A DNA stretch of 64,000 bases, taken from Chlamydoabsidia padenii. Its lineage: Eukaryota > Mucoromycota > Mucoromycetes > Mucorales > Cunninghamellaceae. A program made the position numbers and the translations under genes. The number at the start of each line of letters is the position of its first letter. Position 1 is the first letter of the stretch. The DNA lies in assembly GCA_025330725.1 (NCBI GenBank), contig JAIWND010000012.1, positions 682,001 through 746,000 on the forward strand, given 5' to 3'. Of this stretch, positions 36,401 to 54,734 are shown piece by piece. The notes beneath the pieces are model-generated. The model had not been told where the DNA came from. It ran no database searches and was given only the letters and a program-made list of their open reading frames with translations.

Positions 36401-39400
36401 GGCACAAAGATGCCGTGTAATGCCGAGAATGATCACTAGTGTCGCTTTGTTGAGTTAGGTAGTCAAGTAATGCATCCACCACACCTGATCGGAGTAACTC
36501 AAAGCCACTAATACCACGACTTGAGCCATTTATATAGGAGACAATCTTTTCCAAGATAATACGAGCAGTAGGGTCATCCTTTGTACCAACCAGTCCATCC
36601 GAGAGTTTCTTCAGTTCGTCTACAGTATTGACCATTAAATCAGGAGAATCACCATCTTTTGTTAGTCCACGAGCCACATCATTGTATTCCTTGAGAAGAT
36701 ATTGAGCATGTAAAATGATGTACTTTCGTAGGGAGCCATGTCCAATGCCAGTTTTATCGTTTTTCAGAGGTGGGATCGATGTCGACTGTAAAGTCGTGTT
36801 TGATTGGTGTTGATGTTGTTGTGTTTGAAGCGTAGGATTCCTTCCCCCGGTTGTATTATTGGCGGAAGTCGGAATATCAAGAGATCGAGGTGATGATGGT
36901 GGACCCGTTGCATTTGACATTATAGACATATCATCTGATTGCTGTAAGCCACGACCTTCATCCACCAAATGTTGATTTTCCACAAGAGTACCCACTTCAA
37001 TTAGACTCTTGTTCGCCAATGCATCGATTTCGTAATATACACCTTCGCGCTGGAAGACGGAGCAATAAATGCCAGGTAGCTTCTTGAGTAGATGTTCGGC
37101 TTGGAAGAGGGCATCAATTACAAATGTCGAGTGTTCTTGTTGTGCAAGTAGACCAACCAAAAAAACAGAGAGAGGGACATCCTGTAGAACCACCTTTAGT
37201 GCTTCACCGTCGACAAAAAACACCAACTTGACGAGAATATGTGTCACCAATTGTCGGACCCTTATATTTACAGTGGAGGAGTAGATTTCCAGTAACAAAG
37301 GAAACATGATAGACCCAATCCGTTGAAGAAGTTGAGGATTTGTTTTAAAGAGATCAATCCTAGGATCTGGTTTCGATGTTGGTGATGTTGTTGTTTCCGA
37401 GAGAGTTGGTACTGATGATCTTGTACGTAGAGCAACAGGTTCGGCTCCATTAAAGCGTTTCCAGCTAAATTCTTGATCTAATGCAAAAAAAAAAGTAAAA
37501 CAGTTAGTTTTGGAAAAGTGAAGATTACATACTTTATTTATCACTGTTACCTTTAGGGAGAGGAGGAAGGAGATCAATGATGATCTTTAGAATCGCATAC
37601 AAGGAGTCTTGCCATTTGTTATCCAAAGTAGTTGTGACGGCCAGTGAGGATGACAACGAAGCGTCGCCTGAAGTTTCCATTGATGATGGTATATTTTCAG
37701 CGCCAGTAAGAATTTGGTAAAAGTGTCCAACGATATCCAGGTTTAGCAGTTGATAGCCAAGAGGTGGTGAAGTTTTAGACACAGATCGAAATACACGAAG
37801 GATATCATTAAAAGCACCCGGTCGCGCCGCATTTGAGTTTCCAGGAACCGGGAGAAGACCAATCATAGTTTTGAGTACATCTATCGAGATCGCCTTTTCG
37901 AATAAGGAAGGAGTTGATCTGTATCTTTCCGATAGTCTTGCCCAACACAGACATGTGACTTCCACCGCCGTAAGATCAGAGTAAGTCAAAGTTGTTGTAA
38001 GAGTAGGCAAGATTTCCAACACCTGTTGAGAAGAGTCGCTGTTAACACAGCGCATACAATGAGAGGCTGTTTGTAATGCTGTTCGTTGAGAGTGTAAGCT
38101 GAAGAAGTCAAAGTACATGAGAGATGCGCTTAAACCACCATTTTGAACCACAGCTTGAGGAGCTTGGCCAGCAACCTTTTCCAAAGCCTATAACAAAAAC
38201 AGATTATAAGTAAATTTTTTTAATAAATTCAATATTCTTTTTTTCTTACCCCAAGAGCTTGTTCGGCAAGATCGATATATTCAATAGCTTTCAATTTATC
38301 ACAGAGAATGCCAACAGCACCATGAGCAACAACACTCGAGGCAGAAGAAGGAAGGACATCGAGTAAGTTTGATATACAACGACAAGCCAATAGCATCAAT
38401 TCCGGATTTCCACCACCATATTGTTCATTCAAGGCAAAGGCAAGCATCATGTCTTCATCCATGGCAGATCCAGATCCAGGAGGGTTGGTACCATCACCAA
38501 AACCTTTCATAATTTTGACAAGTTCCCGCACAAAGGCATCACATTGGAAGGAACCGGCTAAATCTTCTTCAGAGCTGATTGATAGGGTTTCGGCGAGTTC
38601 TTGAAGGGCGATCAGCTGTTGAGTTTGGTCACTATGATTTGAGAGATTTTCCAGTATGTTACGAAATTGTCCAGCCATTCCAGTCATCATACCACCAAAT
38701 ATGTCAAGCATTGGTAGCCCAAAGTTACGTCGCATACGAGATAGTCCGGAGGAGCTAATTATACCATCATCCAAATCATCATTATCGTCATTATCGATCC
38801 CATTGCCATTACTGCTACTATTGTCATCGTCGCTAATATTATTGTCCTTTTTCGAATTCATCTTCCGTTTATGTCCACCAGAGCCAAATAGTATGTCATC
38901 ATCATCGCCATCATCCATATCGTCGTCCTTGTCAATATCATCATTGTCTTCAGAATATTCCATCCATCCATCGTGGTTTTCATGATGATCGTTATCACTA
39001 GAAGAGTCACCATAATTCTTGATCGAGTCTTGATCACCAAAAAGAGTACCTTCATTATCTTCAAATGGATCCACCAACATATCATAAAGGTCGCTGTTGT
39101 CGGTCAGTTCTGAGTGAGATCGGTCTTCTGATTGGTTAAGGTTATTGAGGTTTTTGATATCTGTCGTTCCAGTCAAATTTTTAGAGCTAAAGTTAAAACC
39201 ATAAAGTAAAAAAAAGAAAAAGAAGGAGAGTTAGCTATTTGTGTAGTGTTGTTAACTTGTTTCAACTTACCAAGATTTATTTGGTTGGTTCACAGCCTTA
39301 GCTTTGCCCTTTTTTCGTCCTTTACTTGTTGCTGAGTTTGAGTTGGTGCCCTTTGATTCATCATTGGATATTCTGGTGCTTTTTCGTTTACCTAGTAGCG

Positions 39401-39571
39401 GTCGAGAGTGGGAGCCTTCAGGTTCAGTAGAAGGGTGAGTATTGGATGAAGCAGAAGGAGTCTCCGATCGTTTTCGTCGTCTATTATTAGATAAATTCAA
39501 TTCATTAATATGAGTACATTGTATCAATGTCATAAAGTGATGACCTACCTTTCTTTTGAAGCGCCAGTCAT
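33407..39571 (-). CDS. UFD4: HECT E3 ubiquitin ligase, UFD4/TRIP12 type
   Basis: Eleven exons on the minus strand: 39549-39571 (23 nt), 39271-39480, 38250-39186, 37551-38187, 35952-37477, 34500-35882, 34352-34438, 34173-34283, 33886-34099, 33665-33814, 33407-33603; 1,824 codons plus stop. The N-terminal 80 residues are basic and nuclear-signal-like, followed by a very acidic Asp run and an armadillo-like helical region (about 200-750) as in TRIP12/Ufd4. The C-terminal HECT domain (about 1450-1824) carries the catalytic Cys1791 in VMTCANYLKMPDYSS and ends in FLLS. Ufd4/TRIP12 ubiquitinate ubiquitin-fusion and degron substrates. A signal-peptide-like ATG frame upstream (39790) does not splice in frame and was not used. 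Head-to-head with the deubiquitinase gene, 459 bp apart. Confidence 0.93.
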
Positions 39572-40030
39572 GTCTTGAAGTGGTAAGGCTACTTGTCGTC
39601 CGGAATCCAATTGTTAAAAGAGTATTCACAGGCAAATCAACTATCAATCAAAAGATAAAAAAGAGCAAGTATGTTGAGGATGATGTTGATATAAAAGTTA
39701 AACAAGCTAAACTTACATAATTCAAAAGTTGTAGGAGCCAAGTCAGCGGTAAGAAGAAGTAGAAAGAGAAAAGGGAATTGGGTCTGCATTAGAAATTTTA
39801 TACGGTGGAGTTCGTGACAGTGAAAATTTCAAACGCCTCCCAATTTTGCTCTTTTTCCTTGAGATTCTGCTCCATTGTTCCGCTTCTTCTCTCCTTTTAT
39901 ACTACACACTTGTAACACTTAATTCATCCCTACTTCTCACACCGTCAAAATTCAAGACAAAGTGGAACTCATTGTGAAAAGAACTAGTCGAGGATCAGAA
40001 TCACCATCCAAAAGACCCCGATCTGAAGCT
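39572..40030. promoter_or_regulatory. Shared divergent region, HECT ligase / USP genes
   Basis: A 459-bp gap between start codons. It contains TTTCAAACGCCTCCC at about 39827-39841. From 39923 an open frame without ATG runs into the USP coding frame (see that entry). On the minus strand a hydrophobic ATG frame at 39730-39790 splices to sequence overlapping the HECT first exon in another frame. Confidence 0.35.
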
Positions 40031-44331
<4,301 letters not shown>

Positions 44332-44633
44332 TAGTTGTTAGTATATATTCATTCCTTCTCTCCCCTTACACTCAAGGTTTTTTTTTTACTTGAACAAGGC
44401 AGTTAATTTGACATCTTTTAGTCTCTGTTACCTTTTATATCAATATATTTGTGATTTAACATCATCCCCCATCTTATAAACCAATAAAGACTTGATTGCA
44501 TTTGCCATGCCATGATTAAGCTGTCCCCACATTTTTAATTTAAACGCCGAAAACAAGAGCTATCAAAATAAAATTTGTCATTCTTTTTTTTCACTTTTCT
44601 ATTATTTTATTATCATAAATTTGACTCTTTAAC
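44332..44633. other. Gap between USP and PEX12 genes
   Basis: A tandem arrangement: USP 3' region and PEX12 promoter. TTTAAACGCCGAAAAC lies at about 44539-44554, roughly 80 bp upstream of the PEX12 ATG. Nothing else is seen. Confidence 0.5.
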
Positions 44634-46097
44634 ATGGAATTTATGAGCGCACTTGGCTCACAAGAGGATGCCTATCGTCCTTCTTTGTTTGAATTAGTAG
44701 CCCAAGAAAAGCTCCGTGATCTTCTCCAACCAGCTGTGCAATATGTAACTGCAGTAAGTATACACCCACTCGTCTATCAATGCTTTGACTTTAATGGTAA
44801 ACTAATCCCCTTCAAATTATGAAATAGGTTTACGCTCAACGATACCCTCGACTACTAATTCGGCTTGTCAACAACCATGAAGAATTCTATGCCCTCTTGA
44901 TGTTTCTTATTGAAAGACATTATTTGAAAGAATGGGGTAAGTTGTTTAAACTGGGGACTATTTAAAACGTACTCAAATCCTTTATTCCAACTATTATTTA
45001 CTTTGTAGGTGCATCTTTTGCCGAAAACTTTTATGGCTTGAAACGGGTATCAGCAAAACATTTGGACAGCAAAGGTTCACAAATGGCCTTACCAGTGGGA
45101 CAACAAGGACAATCACCCGCTCTGACCAGAAAAGAACGCAACCAATCACTACTTGTCCTCGTAGGTCTACCTTATCTAAAATGCCGTCTAGATTTATATT
45201 ATCAGCAAATCTCTGGAGGTGCTTCTTTACTAGGAATCAACGAACAAGAAGAACGGGAAAATGAAGAACTGGCGGACCAAACTACGACTAGACGACGCCG
45301 ATTCACGATTCGATTGATCAAACTCTTCCGTAAACTGTATCCTTACATCAACGCACTTTATCATGGCTCAGGGTTGGTGTATAACGTACTCTATCTATTT
45401 AACAAAACCAAATATCACTCTCCTTGGCTTCATTTACTTGGTCTTCAAATCAAACGAATGAGTATGGCCGACTACGTAAGTATTCAAAAAAAAAAAAAAA
45501 AAGAGGGTAGGTAGGTAGGATTCTAACGTCATTCGTTCGTTTATGTCGCGGGTGATAATAGCGTGCATACTACGATAAAATAGATGCTTCTCAATCAAAA
45601 ACAACAAGGTCTTTATGGTCAAGTCCTCTGCGTATATTATCTGGTGTATTTGGCAAATTTGTTGAATTCCTCAAGGTACTCCTACCCATGTCTATCTTCT
45701 TCTTCAAGTTTTTGGAATGGTGGTACTCTTCTGAATTTGCCCGTGGTAATGGTACCGGGAATTACGGCGAAGAGGACACTGAAAACACAGTTCCTCCACC
45801 GGAAAAAACCAAGGTATGCATGACTGAACATCTATTATTATAACTTTCTTTTACTAATCATATCATTGATTGTAGCCTGACCCAAGAGGTACCAAGCTAC
45901 CTTCTTCACCAAATACATGCCCACTTTGTTTGACTAACCCGATCAACAACCCAACCGCCTTACCCTCTGGATTTGTATTTTGTTATACTTGCGCATACAG
46001 GTATGTAGAAGAACAAGGTCGGTGCCCTGTCTCATGGATCAAAGTGGACCGGGGGGTGGAAGACTTGACAAAGGTGTATGCCGATGGAAACTTGTAG
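44634..46097 (+). CDS. PEX12: Peroxin-12, RING E3 of the peroxisomal import machinery
   Basis: Five exons: 44634-44753, 44828-44936, 45009-45475, 45562-45813, 45876-46097; 389 codons plus stop, typical for PEX12. The N-terminus ([19 protein letters not shown]) is the strongly conserved PEX12 start. Hydrophobic segments in the middle fit the membrane-embedded PEX2/10/12 fold. The C-terminal region has an incomplete RING, with CPLC, then [17 protein letters not shown]; several zinc ligands are missing, as known for PEX12. It works with PEX2 and PEX10 to ubiquitinate the PEX5 receptor at the peroxisome. The acceptor at 45561 was chosen because it is the one that keeps the [12 protein letters not shown] segment in frame. 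Confidence 0.94.
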
Positions 46098-47157
46098 ATT
46101 AGGATATATTAGTTAACTCTTGTAGATCGATAGTTGACATTAGTGTATTGCACTTTTAAATTTAATAAATCAGCTACTTTGATAATCATTGTGTGTGTTT
46201 TGAAGGGCAAACTCAAAATCGTTTTGCCAAAGTAATTAGTAATTATACACTAAAAGAAAGGGGCGGGTAATAACATCATATTCATGAGTGGGGTTTAAAA
46301 CTACCAAAGGATCGACATCAATGCAAATCCTACTATTATCAATATAATTTGATCCAGTAACGATTGTCAATACCCCACCAAAGCTCACACAAACAGAGCT
46401 TTCAAACCAATGTGTCAGTTAAGCCAAGATTAAGATAATATGTACCCTTGATTCCGTTTTCATTGCCAAAACCAAAAAAAAAAAAAAAAAAAAAAAAAAA
46501 AGATCGAGGACAAACTTGATTTTTTTTTTTTTCAAACGTAAATTGCTCGTCATGTAGACCAACTCTGATCATGAAAAGCCAAGGTCTCAGACACTTTTGC
46601 CAGTCAAACCATGATTAAGATGATCTGTACTCATAATTGTCAAAAAAAAAAAAAAGCTTCCCCCAATATTCAAATTCCGCCCGCTTTTAACATTTGCCCA
46701 GGCCGATTCCCTGAATGGATTGTTGAAGCAGATCTGGTATTCATAGTAATCCCGCAAGTAAAGAACAGATGACTCGCTCTCATCAAGCTGATAAAAGATG
46801 ATGTCATGTAAACGTTCTCTTTTCATAGTACAACTAATCCAAGTTGTGTTAACTATCATTTTGAAAGATCACTTAAAATAAGGAAAAGAAGTAAACCCTG
46901 GGCATTCATGATAACCTTCCTTCATTTTTCCTCTGTAATAATCAATGGACACTATTTATATCCCACCAGCAATCCATCCCGCATTCATTCCATAATTCCA
47001 TCCCAGCAAAGTATATTTAAACAAATAGTCAAAAGAAACATCTTTTGGAAGATTTTTATTAAGAGTAACACACTACGATATACATACCACCATATGCATA
47101 ATCATTTCCTATCCTATCCACTAGTTTTTTTGTCCAATCACACGTTGTTGTTGTTGT
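46098..47157. other. Convergent intergenic region, PEX12 to PABP genes
   Basis: Holds poly(A) tracts near 46472-46500 and 46642-46655. Two diverged copies of a roughly 40-bp sequence containing GATTAAGAT lie at about 46415-46455 and 46590-46640. A 90-codon minus-strand frame at 46587-46859 looks partly protein-like but has no recognised motif and ends in low-complexity sequence; it is not called as a gene. Confidence 0.4.
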
Positions 47158-50557
<3,400 letters not shown>

Positions 50558-52134
50558 TTACTTGTGCCTGTGATTGCCCGTATCTTGTTGCTGGTATCCC
50601 TGGACTATTCTACCAAGTTGTTTTTTAAAGTTGTCATCCTCGTCTATATATATATATATATATATATATAGTGTCAAAAGCAAAATTATTAGAGCATGTA
50701 TATACATAGTTTCTGTAAAAACGTACCTCGATTTCATTGAGCCCATTGATCAGCTTGGTGATTTACTGATTTCGGAGTTCATGTAATGTTCGTGGATATG
50801 TACATTCGTAGGTGACTTGAACTGCATACACTTGTTTGTCCACCAGCGATAGTACATAAAGAGCAAAATCCAAACCCATGATTTGGATAGTAGGAATGTG
50901 TATCGTCTTGATTTTGTTTGCTGGTATAAAGGGCATTTAAAAAGATCCTTGTAGAACTTGGAACCAATATTTGCGAGAGAGCTGGCCATTTCACCGGTCA
51001 CTGTTTCCAAATGCTTTTGTTCAGCATCAAGAGTCGTGTGCAAGTCGAGTCGTAAACGAAGATCTAGTTCTTGACATTCCAAGGATATCGAGTCACCTCT
51101 ATTAAAAAGCATGGTAGTTGGGTTGACTTTATTTTTCATTTTTTAGTTATGGCTTACCATTGGAGAAATATGTTCCTATCTTTACCAAAATAATGTTCCA
51201 TGAGAGGGGCACAGTGTTTTGTAATGGTGGAGAATTTAGAGCATTGATTTGAAGGCATGATATTCCAATCTATTGATCAAGTAAGACATGAGCATTATTG
51301 TTTCATCATATTTGTGTGTGTCTTACATGTGCCCAAAAATGTTCTTCACCACTCGGTTGCCTCTGGTTGTCACTTGTTTCTTGTCAATATCATTGTAACA
51401 CTTGACTATATCCGCTTTGGTAAAGAGCTATTTCAATGAAAGAAAGGAGATGAGTGTCATTTTTTTGATGTCAGTCACTATATCTTTTTCATTTTTGCTT
51501 CAAATTATGATATATCAAGACCCAGCGTCCCAGAGCTATTGCCAATGTAAGAGTAGTCTCCCCCCCAAGAAACGTTTTGTGTGGTCCCCGTTGTTCAATG
51601 GATGCAGTTGTGAGTCATTGAAGCTGAATGAGAAGTCGATGATCCCGTTTCTGATTAACCTATAGTAAAGAGGAATAATATAAAAAGGTGAATCAGTGCA
51701 TTGTAACGCAGTAGTAGGTAGAGCTATTTCAATAAACTTACATCGCAATGTATCGTTCTTTGTGGATTTTCATTGGTGTTTCTTCACCCAAAGATACCAA
51801 ATTTGAGCCAACAGTTTCAGTCCTTCCCGCATCGTACAGGGAATTATTGGTCTACAAAATAAATAAAAAGTGAATAAAGATTAAGAAAACAAGGTTCGTG
51901 CAATACTTTATTACCTCCACTTTCTTTTTCAAATACTTGATGTTTCGTGATGAGCGGCGTACTTGGTTTCTTTGTGGAGCTAATTCCTACATACAAAAAA
52001 CGTATAAAGTTGAGTAACAAGACATAGACTACCGATTTGTATTTTACCAGTTCAAGTTCCAACTTTCTTTTCACCAAAAATACTCGTCGTTGAGCGCCCA
52101 ACAAACTGTTATCTTTGGATTTCGAGGTTGACAT
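50558..52134 (-). pseudogene. Decayed multi-exon gene for a coiled-coil membrane protein (unknown family)
   Basis: From ATG 52134 the first exons splice cleanly: 52048-52134, 51915-51986, 51742-51851, then 51659 down. Further coding-like blocks follow at 51327-51427, 51158-51269, 51098 down to about 50750, and 50558-50643. They are bounded by plausible splice sites but do not join in one frame. A G7 run (minus strand) near 51561-51567 precedes a stop at 51536; removing the effect of that run would open the frame. The 51327/51269 junction is off by one, the 51158/51098 junction creates TGA, and the last block is also out of phase. The protein would be basic at the start, coiled-coil-like (ELDLRLRLDLHTTL), with one membrane segment (WVWILLFMYY). 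Family not recognised. Assembly indels are an alternative to decay. Confidence 0.45.
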
Positions 52135-52513
52135 GGATTAAAGAAAGAGCACAAAAAATTGGGGATGTGAATGATTTTCTTTTTTTAATAGACGCCCGCC
52201 CCTTGATTTTTTCGAATCCCGACTATGCAAGCGGGAAACAATGGCATAAAGATTGCACACGTAGACTTTTTCAAAGATAGTGGGATTTGAAAAAAAAGTG
52301 GATATGTCACCAACCAAGTTAGAGCTAAACAAAGAGTATAGTACAAAAGATAAAAAAGAATCAATCATTCTACTAATTATAAGGACTAAAAAAAGAAAGA
52401 GAGTAACAAAGGATAAAAGGGAAGAACAAGTCTTTTATACTGTAAAGAAGAGGAATAGACATATTTATGGAGTTGAGTTCAATGCCGACAAGCGTGTGAA
52501 CTTAATTTTTCAT

Positions 52514-53231
52514 TCACTGATACTGTATATCCGTAAAGAGTGCAGCTATTCCAATCACCATGTTCGATGCTTCTGGTTGATGTTTCCGATTGACCGTCTC
52601 CATTTTACATCGGGGGTTAAATTTTCCTGACGCAAAAAGATACAGGTAAAAGTCATCGCAAGCCTGGACAGACGAGTTTTTTTTCCAATTGGGAAATTTC
52701 ATGCAGAATCGGACTTTGATGTTTAAACCTCGACTTTGCTCTCGGGGAAATTGTTGGGGCGTAGATTTCAGGGGAGGATTTTGCGGTAAAGTATGTTGGA
52801 AGTATGTTATAGTATCCGTTAACATTTGTGCCAGTAGAGCTCTTCACAACTTTGACTAAAGAACCAAGGGCGAGCAGGATTTGAAAATGAAGTTTGCTTC
52901 CAAAGGCAGAAAAAGGGAGGTGTGATAGGTGAGTTTTGATTAAAGTCCACACAAGGCCTCTCATCAATACCATCTACCAATTATACTAATATCCGATCAT
53001 GCAACTGCCATCAAATCAAACCTGGCAAGCTTGATTTTCTTTGCATGATCTGTTCATTTCCCAGCCCATATCCTTTTCCCGGAATGACTGCATTTCTTCA
53101 TTTTCCTCATATTCTACTTGTGTAACTTTAAACTTCTGTCTTTCAAAAACCAGGACAAGATCGATTCGATTAATGAATGACCCTATCCAGCCCAGGAAAA
53201 AAAAAAAAAAGAGACAAAGAGATAGAGACAA
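52514..53231 (-). pseudogene. Second coding-like remnant
   Basis: Minus-strand blocks with protein-like composition: about 53016-53215 (INRIDLVLVFERQKF and a charged stretch ending in a possible donor after CQ), then 52825-52514, where two overlapping frames share the coding-like character (a shift near 52720). No ATG-to-stop model was found and no family is recognised. It lies directly upstream of the decayed gene at 50558-52134 and could be part of the same older locus. Confidence 0.25.
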
Positions 53232-53434
53232 AGAGACAGATGAGTGATTAGGTTATATGTATGTTTTTCTTTATTTCGGTAAAAGTATGTACAAACAAGA
53301 ATCAAATAATAAAGTTGTAAAAAGGTATCGAGAAACACAGCGATATAAAAAAAAGGGGGGACAACAACCAAAGAATCCAATAGATTAAAAGAAGGGAGTG
53401 AGAGGGTATGCTATTCTACTACTAAATCAAAATA

Positions 53435-53436
<2 letters not shown>

Positions 53437-53468
<32 letters not shown>
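53437..53468 (+). repeat. (GT)16 microsatellite
   Basis: Uninterrupted GT dinucleotides in the 3' flank of the secreted-protein gene. Confidence 0.95.
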
Positions 53469-53471
<3 letters not shown>

Positions 53472-53491
53472 ACAATCAAAGTATAATTAAC

Positions 53492-54510
53492 CTATTCGTC
53501 TACCAAGAAGTCTTCCATAATGGCCTGGATAACATCTTGAATACGATCGTCGAATTGAGCATACAAGATACTTTCGATTTCAGAGAGCCAAATGTGTAGC
53601 CATTCCGTCATTGCCTCTGTTGCTTTGGATTGATGTTTGTCGTTATAGTAGTCTGTGATTTCGCTGTTCCATGATGATTTGACAGTAGCATGTCCAGAAT
53701 CGTAATCGGATGATGATGAAGACGACCGATCTTTTTGTTGAGAACGACGAGGCTGCTGCTCGGAATTAGTAAGTGGTACCGATTGGCGAATGATAATATC
53801 GGCAGCTTCTTTGGCGTTAACAATTAGTCCCAGTTGAATCGACATCCTTTGATTCAATACCACCAATGTTTCTGTTAATTGAGTAGCCATAGTGTGAGCT
53901 GTGTTGGCAATAGTATCTTCGTCGTCGGCATTGTAGTTATTGATATTCCTGTTGTTATCTTTGTTCTTGTCACCAATTGTCATCTTGAGTGGTAGTGTTG
54001 GTAAGTTAGAATCCACGAGTGGGCGCACGGAAGCAATCAAGTTGGCCCTCATAAAGTTCAAATGATCACGGAGAGCATGGATAAAAGGGCATAAGGACGC
54101 TTGACAGTCATTGACTATAATGAATAAAAGTGTGTCAGGTTAGTAAAGGAGTTCATTTTGAAGAAATGAGGAGAGAGAGAGAGAGAGAGAGAGAGAGGGG
54201 AGGAGGAGGGGGAGAATGACTTACCATGATCAGGATAGAGAAGAGTGTAGGAATGAGGAGCAGAAGTAATAATGTCGTCAATCGTCGTTTCCATTACTTG
54301 ATCCACAATACTTTCATAATAGTCGGTTAAACTATTAGAAAGAGTATAAGAGTTGATTGCTGTTGAAGGAATGACATAAGGTGACAAATCAGGTTCAGTT
54401 GTTGGTGGTGATGAGGTATGTTGGAGTACAGTTTGTTGATCGTTTTTTAATGGCAAGGCAGATGTGTAGAGGAATACAAAAGAGATGAAGTAGAATAAAG
54501 TGGATAACAT
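53492..54510 (-). CDS. Secreted protein of unknown function
   Basis: Two exons on the minus strand: 54225-54510 and 53492-54114; 302 codons plus stop. Residues 1-20 form a signal peptide (hydrophobic run, then SALP). The mature part is mostly helical and acidic/Asn-rich, with a Ser run near residue 225 and only two mature cysteines, C100 and C106, close to the splice junction (NDCQASLCPF). The last 50 residues form a conserved-looking amphipathic stretch rich in Trp, Ile and Glu. No known domain is recognised. The intron holds a (GA)n microsatellite (54171-54197) just after the donor. Confidence 0.7.
54171..54197 (+). repeat. (GA)n microsatellite in an intron
   Basis: About 13 GA units (TC on the coding strand) inside the single intron of the secreted-protein gene. 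Confidence 0.9.
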
Positions 54511-54734
54511 GAGTGTAACTGGTAATAATAAAAAAAAAGTAAAAAGAATGGAAGGGGTGTTTTAAAAAAGTGAGGGGTGGATGGAAAGAAAGGTGATAAA
54601 TTGGAATCACCGCAAAATGACAATTTATGTAAATCAATGGCTACAGAGGTTACACAAACAAGTTTCCCGGTTTTCCTATTACAACAAATAGAAGGATGAT
54701 GATATTTATACTATACTATAACTATGTATTAAGA

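Noticed and set aside
52280..52630. 116-codon plus-strand frame rich in Lys
   Set aside because: A/T-rich composition, no splice or domain support, and it overlaps the better coding signal on the other strand.
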